In this document: one piece after another, positions 51,867-61,938 of the stretch | Layout: every line of letters starts with the position of its first letter | Numbering within the stretch: position 1 is the first letter of the stretch | Source: UBA11591 sp040220895 | GTDB taxonomy: Bacteria; Bacteroidota; Bacteroidia; Flavobacteriales_E; Vicingaceae | Direction: 5' to 3' | Assembly (NCBI GenBank): GCA_040220895.1 | Contig: JAVJVY010000004.1 | Location: forward strand, 108,036 to 172,035 | Length of the DNA: 64,000 nt | Program-made: the position numbers and the translations under genes | Notes under the pieces: generated by a model | What the model saw: the letters and a program-made list of their open reading frames with translations, nothing else | Told to the model about the DNA's origin: nothing | Database searches by the model: none

Positions 51867-53543
51867 ATGAAAAAGAGAATTAAACTCATTCTTTTGGCCC
51901 TGGCCCTGCCTTTGACCACCATTTTGTTCGTCAGAGCAAGTGACGATTATTTCGAGATATCTAAAAACCTCGACATTTTCGCTTCACTATATAGGGAATT
52001 GAACACTAACTACGTCGATCAAACCAAGCCTGGTGAATTAATGAAGACGGGCATTGAGGCCATGCTTGCCTCGCTCGACCCCTATACAAATTATATCGCA
52101 GAAACACAGATAGAGGACTACCGATTTATGACCACGGGTCAGTATGGAGGCATCGGGGCGTTGATTCAAAAAAGAGGAGAATTAGTCATTGTTTCAGAAA
52201 CTTATGATGACTTCCCTGCGCAGAAGTCAGGCCTGTTGATTGGCGATATCATTGTAGAAATTGACGGCAATAACGTCGTTGGTAAAAACACCTCTGAAAT
52301 CAGTGAATTTTTGAAAGGTCCACCCGATTCCGAAGTTTCCATTAAGATTGAACGCGGCACGGATGAAGATGTGAAGACCATGCAGCTCAAGCTCAAAAGG
52401 GCAGAAATAAAGATCCACGATGTTCCATACCATGCATTACTGCACGAAAGTGTGGGCTACATTCGGTTGACGGGATTTACTCAGACAGCTTCTTCTGAGT
52501 TTGGAGAGGCATTTAGAAAACTCCAGGAAGGGGGAAAAATGAAGTCCTTGATTATTGATCTTCGCGGCAATGGTGGAGGTTTACTGCGGGAATCAATCAC
52601 CATCATCAATTATTTTGTCGAAAAAGGAACGCCGGTGGTACATACCAAGGGCAAGCTGAAACAATGGGATCAGGAATACAAAGCCTTGAGCAACCCCATA
52701 GACTCAAAAATTCCGCTGGTCGTCCTGGTAAATGAAAACTCGGCTTCGGCTTCGGAAATCGTCGCAGGTTCACTCCAGGATCTGGACAGAGGAATTGTCG
52801 TTGGAAATCAGACATACGGGAAAGGTCTTGTGCAGCAGACCGTCGACTTGAGTTACAATTCTAAATTGAAAGTGACGGTTGCCAAGTATTATACCCCAAG
52901 CGGAAGGTGCATTCAAAAGATAAATTATGCCGACCGAAATGAAGCGGGAAAAGCTCAGGAAGTACCGGACTCTTTAATAAAGGAATTTAAATCTTTGGTT
53001 TATGCAAGACCTCTTTTTGATGGCAAGGGAATTAAGCCCGACCTTGAGATTCCCGAACGTATCATGAGCAATATAAGTGTAGGTTTATTTCAAGACTATC
53101 TTATTTTTGATTTTGCCACTAAATTCAGATTGGAAAACCAAGAAATCGACAACATTGATGCCTTTGTATGCAGCGACGAACTTTTTAATCAATTCGTAGA
53201 CTATGCCATTGAGAAGAACTTCGAATATTCAACCAACGCCGAACAATTACTGGAAGAACTAAAAAAATCAGCCGTAGACGAGCATTACTACAATGAAGTG
53301 GAGGTAGAATACGAAGCCCTAAATCAGAAACTAATCTCGGTCAAAAAGAATGACTTCAATAAGCACAAAGCTGAAATCATTGAGTTGTTGTCGAACGAAA
53401 TAGTGCAACGTTATTACCATCAAAAAGGGCAGTTGAAATATTCCCTGAAAAACGACCCCGCCATCGACTCGGCCCTGTCTGTCTTAAGCGACCCCAAAAA
53501 GTATTCAGCCATTTTACAGGGCACCTACAACCTTTCAGAATAA
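51867..53543 (+). CDS. C-terminal processing peptidase, S41 family (CtpA-like)
   Basis: 558 residues. An N-terminal hydrophobic segment acts as signal or anchor; a PDZ domain runs about residues 80-170 (YGGIGALIQKRGELVIV, GLLIGDIIVEIDG). The protease core has NENSASASEIVAG (nucleophile Ser) and YGKGLVQQ (Lys). A long C-terminal tail, partly coiled, follows. It degrades or trims periplasmic proteins by their C-termini. 4 nt after yidD. Confidence 0.93.
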   Translation: MKKRIKLILLALALPLTTILFVRASDDYFEISKNLDIFASLYRELNTNYVDQTKPGELMKTGIEAMLASLDPYTNYIAETQIEDYRFMTTGQYGGIGALIQKRGELVIVSETYDDFPAQKSGLLIGDIIVEIDGNNVVGKNTSEISEFLKGPPDSEVSIKIERGTDEDVKTMQLKLKRAEIKIHDVPYHALLHESVGYIRLTGFTQTASSEFGEAFRKLQEGGKMKSLIIDLRGNGGGLLRESITIINYFVEKGTPVVHTKGKLKQWDQEYKALSNPIDSKIPLVVLVNENSASASEIVAGSLQDLDRGIVVGNQTYGKGLVQQTVDLSYNSKLKVTVAKYYTPSGRCIQKINYADRNEAGKAQEVPDSLIKEFKSLVYARPLFDGKGIKPDLEIPERIMSNISVGLFQDYLIFDFATKFRLENQEIDNIDAFVCSDELFNQFVDYAIEKNFEYSTNAEQLLEELKKSAVDEHYYNEVEVEYEALNQKLISVKKNDFNKHKAEIIELLSNEIVQRYYHQKGQLKYSLKNDPAIDSALSVLSDPKKYSAILQGTYNLSE

Positions 53544-53547
53544 GTTT

Positions 53548-55134
53548 TTGAGGGCGAATTTGGCAGCTGTTCAAACCAGGTTACGGAACACTGACGTTTT
53601 TAATAAGCTCTATGTTCTCGGGCTTTTGATAATGCTAATTGGCATGCTTTATTCCAGGGCATTATTGAGCATCGGGCAACTTACCCTTGCAGGTGCCTTT
53701 GTACTGGAAGGCAAATGGGGTGAAAAATGGAAGGGCCTGACAACCAATAAATGGGTCTTGTTGTTCATAGGGCTGTACCTGATTCATTTCATTGGCCTGA
53801 TCAATACCACTAATTGGCATTACGCCTATCTAGACCTTCGGGTCAAAATCCCATTGTTGCTATTTCCCATCATTTTATCAACCGGCCTGCGTATATCAGA
53901 ACAACTTTTTCATAAGCTCAATCTTTTTTTCGTTGTTCTGGTTCTTTCAAGAACACTTGCCATCAGTTTGCACTACTACTTGAACAAGGACCATATTATT
54001 GACATGAGAGATGCCTTCTTTTTAATATCTCACATTCGATTCTCACTTATGATTTCATTGGCACTTTTCATGTTATTACGGATGATATTGACCAGCAACA
54101 ACTTGAATGTTTTAGCCAGCGCCTTGATTATAATCTGGTTCTTGCTTTTTATGATCTTCTTTGAGCTATTGACAGGGTTATTAATCACTTTTTTAATCGC
54201 CCCCATCGCGCTCTTTCATCTGACAAGTAGGAATTCTAAGTCGACCAAAGGGCTAAGATGGTTGGCATGGCTGGCAACGGTTATATTGCTCCTAACAACT
54301 TTGATGGCGGGAATAAAAGTCAGGGAATTTGCCAATTTGCAGGAGTTCAACGAAAACCGTGACCTTGAAGTCACTCAAAGCGGACGTGCATACCAGCAAG
54401 CATACACATGGGGCAATGGCATATTGATGAAAGAGAATGGAAACCTTGTTTTTCAAAATGTATGTTTTGAGGAGTTGGAAAAGATGTGGAACCAAGAAGG
54501 AAGAAGCACCCTTGACTATTCGGATACAGCATATACTTCGACGGAGATTATACTTGTGCGTTTTCTTGCCTCCAAGAATTTAACCAAAGACTCAGCTGGG
54601 TTTGCACAACTTAATCAAGAGGAAATTTCAGCAATCGAACATGGGGTGACCAATGTTCTTCACATGAATAAAACCGGAATTGAAGTGCGTTTGATGAAAA
54701 CCATTTGGGAAATGGACAATTATTCATTTGGTGCAGATTTCAGCGGGCACAGCCTTGCCATGAGATTTGAGTTTTGGAAAACGGGCTGGCATGCTTTCAA
54801 AAGAAATTTTTGGACCGGTGTGGGAACAGGGGATGTTGAAGAAGAAATGCAGGCCCAGTATCAGATTGATAATTCCACACTCGCTCAAGACTGGAGGTAT
54901 CGCTCACATAACCAATTTATTTCTATAGGTCTTGCACTGGGAGTTTTAGGATTTGCTTATTTATGGGCAACGTGTATAATCCCATTATTAGCAAAGAAGC
55001 ATGATTATTTATACCTCGTTTTTATGCTGATAGCCCTGATTTCAATGATGGCAGAGGATACCCTGGAAACCCAGATCGGCGTCGGTTTTTTTGCCTTTTT
55101 CAATTCTTATTTCTTCTTTAGGAAACAGCCCTGA
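53548..55134 (+). CDS. O-antigen ligase-like membrane protein
   Basis: 528 residues, TTG start. About 12 hydrophobic helices, with a large extracytoplasmic region near residues 255-410 that has few hydrophobic stretches, then GTGDVEEEM and the conserved RSHNQFISIGLALGVLGF of the O-antigen ligase/polymerase family (WaaL/Wzy-like). It may attach O-antigen to lipid A core or polymerise glycan. Neighbouring glycosyltransferases support an LPS role. It overlaps the GT9 gene by 17 nt. Confidence 0.8.
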   Translation: MRANLAAVQTRLRNTDVFNKLYVLGLLIMLIGMLYSRALLSIGQLTLAGAFVLEGKWGEKWKGLTTNKWVLLFIGLYLIHFIGLINTTNWHYAYLDLRVKIPLLLFPIILSTGLRISEQLFHKLNLFFVVLVLSRTLAISLHYYLNKDHIIDMRDAFFLISHIRFSLMISLALFMLLRMILTSNNLNVLASALIIIWFLLFMIFFELLTGLLITFLIAPIALFHLTSRNSKSTKGLRWLAWLATVILLLTTLMAGIKVREFANLQEFNENRDLEVTQSGRAYQQAYTWGNGILMKENGNLVFQNVCFEELEKMWNQEGRSTLDYSDTAYTSTEIILVRFLASKNLTKDSAGFAQLNQEEISAIEHGVTNVLHMNKTGIEVRLMKTIWEMDNYSFGADFSGHSLAMRFEFWKTGWHAFKRNFWTGVGTGDVEEEMQAQYQIDNSTLAQDWRYRSHNQFISIGLALGVLGFAYLWATCIIPLLAKKHDYLYLVFMLIALISMMAEDTLETQIGVGFFAFFNSYFFFRKQP

Positions 55135-56125
55135 ACCCTTCTATACTTCTCAATACCCTTTCAGGTGAAATTCGCGAAATGCAATCACAAGTTTTTCCCG
55201 AACGACATCTTCTGCATTTCTCATTATATACCAGGTAAGTAGCATGAGGCCCTATTGGCGACCACCTGCCGGGATGAATGGGTCTTCTCGATGAAAACAG
55301 ACCAATGGCCAATCTTTCGGTGACACCGGCTAAATGAAGTGGGCCCGTCGATGCAGCAACCACGCAATCCGATTTCGAAATTACAGCGATCAATTGATCA
55401 AGACTCAGCTTTCCTAGTAGGTTTAGCACATTTCCCTGATCCAAAGGAAGTTGATTTCCTATTAACGCATTATCAGCTGCAGTCCCCGTTATAATTACCT
55501 GGTATTCTGCTCCATTCAATCTACCCATCAATCCCGAAAAATTATCCAAGCCCCATTCTACAGCACTTCCTTTTGATTTTGGATGGAGTATTATTTTAAA
55601 CTTTTCTGCATTTAACAAAGGTTTTAATTCGTCATTCAAAGCAGGCAGATTCTTGAAATTGCTTAGAGCCGCCAGATCGTTCGGGGAATACATCACATTT
55701 TTCTTCAAACCCCTTAATAGTTTGAGGTTCAATTGACTTTCGTGAAGGCGGGATCGTCTTCTTGAAAACCGAACCAGACGGTTGCACGTGAGCAAATGGT
55801 AGGATCTGCCGGCAGTACCGATTCTAACTGGGATTCCAGCCATTTTAGCGATTCGCGAAATGCGTTTATCGGGGAAAACATGCACCCAGGCATCGATATT
55901 CCAGGAATTAAAAACAGCACTGATCTCTTCGTCACTACCTTCTTTGATTTCGTCCCAATCATAAAAGTGATCTACAGATGTAGAGCAGCGCACAACTTCC
56001 CTGGTATAGGTTTTACCTAAAAAATGCACTTCGCTTCCCGGAAATTCGCGCTTAATGACTCCTGCCATGGGAAGTGTTAAAACGACATCACCAATACTGT
56101 CGGTACGGCTAAGAAGTATACGCAT
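55118..56125 (-). CDS. Glycosyltransferase family 9 (heptosyltransferase-like)
   Basis: 335 residues from the ATG at 56125 (ATG at 56137 also open). MRILLSRTDSIGDVVLTLPMAG is the family start, HPKSKGSAVEWGLDN the catalytic/nucleotide region, and STGPLHLAG the C-terminal domain loop. It uses ADP-heptose, and rfaE2 upstream in this window supplies that donor. It overlaps the GT2 gene by 17 nt, so the pair is cotranscribed. Confidence 0.88.
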   Translation of the reverse strand: MRILLSRTDSIGDVVLTLPMAGVIKREFPGSEVHFLGKTYTREVVRCSTSVDHFYDWDEIKEGSDEEISAVFNSWNIDAWVHVFPDKRISRIAKMAGIPVRIGTAGRSYHLLTCNRLVRFSRRRSRLHESQLNLKLLRGLKKNVMYSPNDLAALSNFKNLPALNDELKPLLNAEKFKIILHPKSKGSAVEWGLDNFSGLMGRLNGAEYQVIITGTAADNALIGNQLPLDQGNVLNLLGKLSLDQLIAVISKSDCVVAASTGPLHLAGVTERLAIGLFSSRRPIHPGRWSPIGPHATYLVYNEKCRRCRSGKTCDCISRISPERVLRSIEGFRAVS

Positions 56126-56894
56126 CTGTAAAGTCATTTTCCCTAAACTGCCTCATTTTTATGTACTTAAGGAAGGTTGCATGCGATGAGATCATACATA
56201 TGACCAGCCCATAATAACCATCAAGAAAACCCAATTTGAATACATAATCCCGAAAAAACTTGACCAACGGACTGAACAAGATTTGCAATAGACTTCCACG
56301 TTTACCTTTCATCAAATTGGCTTTGGCCGAAATATCGGTGAAGTAATTGACCTGCTTAATATGGTCGCTAATCGAATGGTAACTATAGTGTAATATATTG
56401 CCCGCTAAATGTGAAGCTGCTGCACCTTTTTCAAGGCGAAACTCATCGTGTGGGTTAATTCCTTCCCACTTTCCTTTGGCGCTGTCCCACAAGCGTAACT
56501 TCTTATCGGGATACCAACCACAATGGTAAATCCACTTGCCACAATAATTGGTTAGCCTGTTCATGCTGTAGCCGTCCTGGCTCCAGTTTTCTTTTATTTT
56601 TTGAACTTCTTTTTTCAGCGTTTCATCCAGTGCTTCATCCGCATCCAACGATAGAATATGTGGGTATTTAGCCTTGGTGATGGCAAAATTCTTCTGCTCC
56701 ACGTGACCCAGAAATTCCTGAGAATAAACAGTTGCGCCCATTTCGCGGCATATCTCGACCGTTCTGTCTGTCGAAAGGGAATCAATCACCGTTATGTCGT
56801 CGGCAATTCCCTTGATCGATTCAAGGCAACGCCTGATGTTTCTTTCTTCATTGCGGGTAATGATTACCACCGAAAGCTTAACAGACTTACTCAT
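56109..56894 (-). CDS. Glycosyltransferase family 2 (WaaE/KdtX-like)
   Basis: 261 residues. SVVIITRNEERNIRRCLESI, DDITVIDSLSTDRTVEI and LSLDADEAL (DxD) form the GT-A core; the central GWYPDKKLRLW and NPHDEFRLEKG region is typical of the LPS inner-core GT2 group. The C-terminus is a hydrophobic stretch. Acceptor unknown. Confidence 0.88.
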   Translation of the reverse strand: MSKSVKLSVVIITRNEERNIRRCLESIKGIADDITVIDSLSTDRTVEICREMGATVYSQEFLGHVEQKNFAITKAKYPHILSLDADEALDETLKKEVQKIKENWSQDGYSMNRLTNYCGKWIYHCGWYPDKKLRLWDSAKGKWEGINPHDEFRLEKGAAASHLAGNILHYSYHSISDHIKQVNYFTDISAKANLMKGKRGSLLQILFSPLVKFFRDYVFKLGFLDGYYGLVICMISSHATFLKYIKMRQFRENDFTDAYTS

Positions 56895-57945
56895 TCCGTC
56901 TGGATTTAGCTTTCTTTAAGGTGAAGGAAAAAGTGGATCCCTCACCTTCAATACTATTCACATGGATGGTTTCATTATGAGCCTCGATAATGTGTTTTAC
57001 TATTGAAAGACCCAGTCCAAAACCCTTGCTGTCGTGGCCTCTTGCAGCATCTGTTCTGTAGAACCGGTCAAAAATCCGATTCAACTCTTCTTTTTTCATA
57101 CCGATGCCGTCATCCTTAACTTCCACCAGGACCTTGTCTTTCATGTCGTGGAAACTGATCTCGATCCTGCCATTCTCTTTGCCGTATTTAAGAGCGTTTA
57201 AAAAGAGGTTTGTGAGAACCTGAGAAAGCTTGTCTTCGTCGGCCTTGACCCTGAGCGGCTCCATGTTTCGCCTTTTGATCTTGAATTCTATTTTTCTCTT
57301 TTCGGCTTTCAAGTCAAGGGAATCTGTTACCTCTTTAACTATGTCCACGATGTCAATTGTCTGGACATTTAGCTGGATGCCCTCTGTGTCCAGACGGATG
57401 ATCATATCTAATTCGGTCAACAATTTGATTAGTTTCTCAACGCTTTTTTCGGCACGCTCCAGGTACTTCCTGTTAATCGCGTCATCTTCCAGCCCCCCTT
57501 CCAATAAGGTGAGCAAATAGCCCTGGATGTTGAAAACGGGTGTTTTTAACTCGTGAGATACATTTCCAATGAACTCTCTGCGGTATTCTTCAAGCACGGT
57601 AAGGCGATCAATTTCCTTTTTATTGTCCAGGTACCAGTCCAGCACCTCTTCCTGCACTTCGTTAATGGCTTCATCTGCGCGCACTTTTTTATTTGGATTG
57701 GCGGGACTTCTTTTCAACTGATGAATGGTATCGTAGATGGTAGTAAGATGATCCCTTATAACTTTCTCCAATACATACCTGAACAACACATAGGTGATGA
57801 GTAATGTGCCGCCAAAAAATAACAAGCTGAAGACATAGTTGTACGGCTCGGGATAATTGACGGAAAAAAAGAAAACCATGCCTACCAGTGCAGATAAGAG
57901 TAGGGACGTTCTCCCCGAAAGAACCTGTAAGCTTATACCAGACAT
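56887..57945 (-). CDS. PhoR-like sensor histidine kinase
   Basis: 352 residues. Two N-terminal transmembrane helices (about 13-30 and 37-57) lie close together with no large sensor loop; a HisKA domain with His131 in FIGNVSHELKTPVFNIQGYL and an ATPase domain (NLFLNALKYGKE, DDGIGMKKEEL, GFGLGLSIVKHI) follow. It probably phosphorylates the regulator just upstream. The stop overlaps the start of the GT2 gene by 8 nt. Confidence 0.93.
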   Translation of the reverse strand: MSGISLQVLSGRTSLLLSALVGMVFFFSVNYPEPYNYVFSLLFFGGTLLITYVLFRYVLEKVIRDHLTTIYDTIHQLKRSPANPNKKVRADEAINEVQEEVLDWYLDNKKEIDRLTVLEEYRREFIGNVSHELKTPVFNIQGYLLTLLEGGLEDDAINRKYLERAEKSVEKLIKLLTELDMIIRLDTEGIQLNVQTIDIVDIVKEVTDSLDLKAEKRKIEFKIKRRNMEPLRVKADEDKLSQVLTNLFLNALKYGKENGRIEISFHDMKDKVLVEVKDDGIGMKKEELNRIFDRFYRTDAARGHDSKGFGLGLSIVKHIIEAHNETIHVNSIEGEGSTFSFTLKKAKSRRNE

Positions 57946-57954
57946 TCAGAAACG

Positions 57955-58635
57955 CTACTTTTCAACGAATTTATAACCGACCCCTTTTATGGTTTTGAAG
58001 TACTTTTTACCAAGCTTTTCACGAATTTTCCTCATGTGAACGTCAATGGTTCGATCTCCAACCACCACTTCTTCTCCCCAGACCATGTTTAAGATATTTT
58101 CCCTGGCAAAGACGCTTCCAGGCTTGGCTATTAATAAAGCAGCCAATTCAAATTCTTTCTTAGGAAGTGAGATCTCTTTACCGTTTTTGATAATGAGGTA
58201 TTTGTCACGGTCGACCAAAAATGGCCCCGTACTCGAAGTATTTTCCTTGCCAGATTTTTTAAGATTTCTCCTCAGGGTTGCCTTGATCTTTGAAATTAAG
58301 ACTTTGGGCCTGATGGGCTTGGTGATATAGTCATCTGCACCCGCTTCAAATCCCGCTATCTGGGAATAATCTTCGCCTCGGGCGGTTAGAAATAAAATGA
58401 TGACCTCGCTCATTTCTGGAACTTCGCGCAATCGCTCACATACCTCTATGCCATCCATGTGGGGCATCATAACATCCAGAATGATCAGATCAAATCTCCC
58501 CTTCAGCGCAAGGTTCAAGCCCTCCTCACCACTAGACGCGACCTCAACCTCAAATCCTTCCTTGACCAGGTTGTATTTTAAAAACTCCAGGATGTCTTTG
58601 TCGTCGTCGACCAGTAGTATTTTTGTGTCCTTCAT
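57955..58635 (-). CDS. OmpR/PhoB-like response regulator
   Basis: 226 residues. Receiver domain with VDDDKD, Asp54 in LIILDVMMPHMDG and Lys in YITKPIRP; C-terminal winged helix with VVGDRTIDVHMRKIREKLGKKYFKTIKGVGYKF. Paired with the kinase 9 nt downstream. Target genes unknown. TTGCTAACTTAG upstream near 58660 is a weak promoter candidate. Confidence 0.94.
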   Translation of the reverse strand: MKDTKILLVDDDKDILEFLKYNLVKEGFEVEVASSGEEGLNLALKGRFDLIILDVMMPHMDGIEVCERLREVPEMSEVIILFLTARGEDYSQIAGFEAGADDYITKPIRPKVLISKIKATLRRNLKKSGKENTSSTGPFLVDRDKYLIIKNGKEISLPKKEFELAALLIAKPGSVFARENILNMVWGEEVVVGDRTIDVHMRKIREKLGKKYFKTIKGVGYKFVEK

Positions 58636-58705
58636 GGAAAGCCTAATGCTTGGCTAAGTTAGCAAAACCATTAAATTTACAGACCTTTGAACAGGCTCAC
58701 ATACC

Positions 58706-60568
58706 ATGCGAAATCCCACACTAATATTGCTGCTTTCCTCTTTGATGATGTTATCTTGCGAAGAGAAAAATGAAGAAAAAATGAAAAGCTCAAATCTGAT
58801 ACAAGACATCCATAGTTATTCTAAACCAAATATAGCTCGGGTACTACACCTGGATCTTGATTTAAACGTCGATTTTGAGCAAAAAAAACTATCGGGTAGG
58901 GCAACCTATAAAATTGATCTGGCGGAAAATGCCGATGAAATTGTATTCGACACCTATGACCTGAACATCGAACATATTTTTTTAGACAATAATGAAGTGG
59001 CTCAATACAGTCTTGGCCCTAAAGATGAGATTCTTGGGCAGCCATTGAGCATCTCATTAACACCGGGAACGTCAAAAGTTGTAATTGAATACACAACCTC
59101 ACCGGGGGCAAGGGCCCTTCAATGGCTCAGCCCCGACCAAACGGCTCAAAAAGACAAACCTTTTTTGTTCACTCAATCCCAGGCAATTCTAGCCAGAACC
59201 TGGATTCCATGTCAGGACTCTCCGGGTATTCGCTTCACTTACAACGCAAATGTAATTGTGCCAAAGGGCTATTTGGCTCTGATGAGCGCAGAGAACCCCA
59301 CGGTATTGAGTGACGATGGCGTGTATACTTTTTCCATGCCCCAGCCGATTCCCAGTTATCTCATGGCCCTCACTGTAGGCGGCATAGAATTTCGCAATAT
59401 TGGAAACCGGACGGGAGTTTATGCCGAACCCGTCATGTTGGATCGCTGTCATCAGGAATTAAGTGAGATGGAGGACATGTTGACCTCGGCGGAATCGCTT
59501 TATGGGCCATACGCCTGGGGGCGATATGATGTCATTGTACTTCCACCCAGTTTTCCATTCGGGGGAATGGAAAATCCGAGACTGACATTTGCCACTCCCA
59601 CCATCATTGCCGGGGATAAATCTCTCACCTCACTTATCGCGCACGAACTTGCGCATTCCTGGTCAGGTAATCTGGTAACAAACGCCACATGGGATGATTT
59701 CTGGTTGAATGAAGGATTCACTGTTTATTTCGAGCAGCGAATTATGGAAGCTGTTTACGGAAGGGATTATTCTGAAATGCTTGCTTTGTTGAGTTACCAA
59801 GGCTTGCTTGAGGAAATGGAAGAAATAAGCGAGAAAAATCCCGAGGATACCAAACTGAAGCTGAATCTCAAAGACCGCGATCCAGATGACGGCATGTCGG
59901 CCATAGCTTATGACAAAGGCTATTTGTTCCTCAGAAAATTGGAAGAAACAATGGGGCGCGATAGTTGCGATGAATTTTTAAAAGGATATTTCACCGAGAA
60001 CGCCTTTCAGGTAATGGATACCGAGCAATTTCTGGGTTTATTGAAAGCGCATCTGTCACAGAAAGAACTGGGTGAAATGCGAATCGATGATTGGGTGTAT
60101 GGTGAGGGCTTGCCCAAAAATCACCCGGTTATTGCCTCAGAAAAGTTTAAGGCGGTTGATAAAATGAGTGCAGAATGGATGAACTCTGGCGATATTTCTA
60201 AGCTTGATACAGAACAATGGTGTACCCATGAATGGCTTCATTTCATCAATAACCTACCAGAGGTTTTAGGCCCTGAAAAACTCGGTGCTCTGGATCATGA
60301 ATTTGGTTTGACAAATTCGGGGAATGCGGAGATCTTGGCCGCATGGTTTCAATTGGTTTTGCCAACAGGCTATTCTGAAGCTGACCAAGCAGTCGAGCAA
60401 TTTTTAACCAATGTTGGTCGCCGGAAGTTTTTAACTCCGACTTACAAGGCATTAATTAAAAAAGACCCCAGCATGGAGCTTGCCAAGAACATTTATAGAA
60501 AAGCGCGTTCAAATTACCATTCTGTATCGGTTAACACCTTAGACGAATTGTTGAAATGGAAGGGCTAA
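58706..60568 (+). CDS. M1 family metallopeptidase (leukotriene-A4-hydrolase-like)
   Basis: 620 residues. A lipoprotein-like signal (LLLLSSLMMLSCEEK) begins it. Exopeptidase motif GGMENPRLTFATP, Zn site His313-Glu-x-x-His317 in IAHELAHSW with Glu336 in WLNEGF. The C-terminal helical domain, ending at DELLKWKG, resembles LTA4 hydrolase. An aminopeptidase anchored in the envelope is likely. 12 nt upstream of radA. Confidence 0.92.
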   Translation: MRNPTLILLLSSLMMLSCEEKNEEKMKSSNLIQDIHSYSKPNIARVLHLDLDLNVDFEQKKLSGRATYKIDLAENADEIVFDTYDLNIEHIFLDNNEVAQYSLGPKDEILGQPLSISLTPGTSKVVIEYTTSPGARALQWLSPDQTAQKDKPFLFTQSQAILARTWIPCQDSPGIRFTYNANVIVPKGYLALMSAENPTVLSDDGVYTFSMPQPIPSYLMALTVGGIEFRNIGNRTGVYAEPVMLDRCHQELSEMEDMLTSAESLYGPYAWGRYDVIVLPPSFPFGGMENPRLTFATPTIIAGDKSLTSLIAHELAHSWSGNLVTNATWDDFWLNEGFTVYFEQRIMEAVYGRDYSEMLALLSYQGLLEEMEEISEKNPEDTKLKLNLKDRDPDDGMSAIAYDKGYLFLRKLEETMGRDSCDEFLKGYFTENAFQVMDTEQFLGLLKAHLSQKELGEMRIDDWVYGEGLPKNHPVIASEKFKAVDKMSAEWMNSGDISKLDTEQWCTHEWLHFINNLPEVLGPEKLGALDHEFGLTNSGNAEILAAWFQLVLPTGYSEADQAVEQFLTNVGRRKFLTPTYKALIKKDPSMELAKNIYRKARSNYHSVSVNTLDELLKWKG

Positions 60569-60580
60569 ACAGCTAATACT

Positions 60581-61936
60581 TTGGCCAAGATCATAAAAGT
60601 TTTCTTTTGCAAAAACTGCGGTGCTGAATCTCCAAAATGGATGGGCAAGTGCTCATCTTGTGGAGAATGGAATACCTATGTTGAAGAAATTCGTCAAAAA
60701 GGAGGTTCGCGGTCCCAAATTGCCGGCGGTTCAAGCGAAAGCGTCCCTATAGAAATTCGTGCTATTGAATCTGGATTTGAGGAAAGGCTCGTCCTTCCTG
60801 ATGAAGAGCTGAATAGGGTATTGGGAGGGGGCTTGGTCAAAGGCTCTCTTGTATTACTCGGAGGCGAACCCGGCATTGGAAAGTCGACCCTTTTACTGCA
60901 AATTGCCCTAGCAATTAAGGGAAAGCGCTCTTTGTACATTTCTGGAGAGGAAAGCAGCCAGCAAATAAAAATGCGTGGAGAACGATTGAAAAATGACGAA
61001 AATGAGTGTTTGATATTTACCGAGACATCAATTCAAAAGATCATTCCGCAAATAGAAGCCGTAAAGCCGGACCTCATCGTTGTGGATTCTGTACAAACGC
61101 TGGTGAACGAACAAGTCGAGAATGCCGCTGGAAGTGTAACACAAATAAGGGAATCAACCGGTGATCTGCTCAAACTGGCAAAGGCCACAGGCATTCCGAT
61201 TTTTTTGGTCGGGCACATCACCAAGGATGGGACGATCGCCGGACCGAAATTATTGGAACACATGGTAGATGTGGTTCTTCAGTTCGAAGGGGATCGAAAC
61301 CATGTTTTTCGAATAATAAGATCATTAAAGAACCGCTATGGATCAACGAATGAAATAGGAATCTACAAAATGTATGCCGGTGGTCTTGAGGCCGTTCTGA
61401 ATCCATCTGAAATTCTCATTTCTGATCTGGACGAGGCACTCAGTGGCATGGCCATTGCCAGCACCATGGAGGGGTATCGACCCTTACTTATTGAAGTGCA
61501 AGCCCTGGTAAGTACGGCGGTGTATGGCACACCGCAACGATCTTCCACAGGTTTTGATGCCAGAAGATTGAACATGTTGCTTGCTGTTTTAGAGAAGCGA
61601 TGTGGGTTTAGGCTAAGTCAAAAAGATGTCTTTCTCAACATTGCCGGTGGAATCAGGGTAGATGACCCGGCTATTGATCTGGCTGTTGTTTGTTCTGTTC
61701 TGTCTTCAAGCGAAGATCAGGCCATCATTCGCGGCACTTCTTTTTCGGCTGAAATTGGTTTGTCGGGCGAAATTCGCCCGGTCGCCAGAATTGATCAACG
61801 CATCGACGAAGCAGCAAAAATGGGCTTCGAGCGCATTTTTATTTCAAAATACAACAAAGGGAATTTCAAGTCATCCAAGATCGAAGTGATCAAGCTGGGA
61901 AGAATTGACGAGGTCTTCCGACTTCTATTTTCATAG
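60581..61936 (+). CDS. radA: DNA repair protein RadA
   Basis: 451 residues, TTG start. Zinc finger CKNCGAESPKWMGKCSSCGEW (Cys10, 13, 24 and 27), Walker A GGEPGIGKSTLLLQ, the RadA loop KNRYGSTNEIGIYKM and a Lon-like C-terminal domain. It promotes branch migration in recombination repair. Follows the M1 peptidase and precedes the deacetylase by 2 nt. Confidence 0.95.
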   Translation: MAKIIKVFFCKNCGAESPKWMGKCSSCGEWNTYVEEIRQKGGSRSQIAGGSSESVPIEIRAIESGFEERLVLPDEELNRVLGGGLVKGSLVLLGGEPGIGKSTLLLQIALAIKGKRSLYISGEESSQQIKMRGERLKNDENECLIFTETSIQKIIPQIEAVKPDLIVVDSVQTLVNEQVENAAGSVTQIRESTGDLLKLAKATGIPIFLVGHITKDGTIAGPKLLEHMVDVVLQFEGDRNHVFRIIRSLKNRYGSTNEIGIYKMYAGGLEAVLNPSEILISDLDEALSGMAIASTMEGYRPLLIEVQALVSTAVYGTPQRSSTGFDARRLNMLLAVLEKRCGFRLSQKDVFLNIAGGIRVDDPAIDLAVVCSVLSSSEDQAIIRGTSFSAEIGLSGEIRPVARIDQRIDEAAKMGFERIFISKYNKGNFKSSKIEVIKLGRIDEVFRLLFS

Positions 61937-61938
61937 CA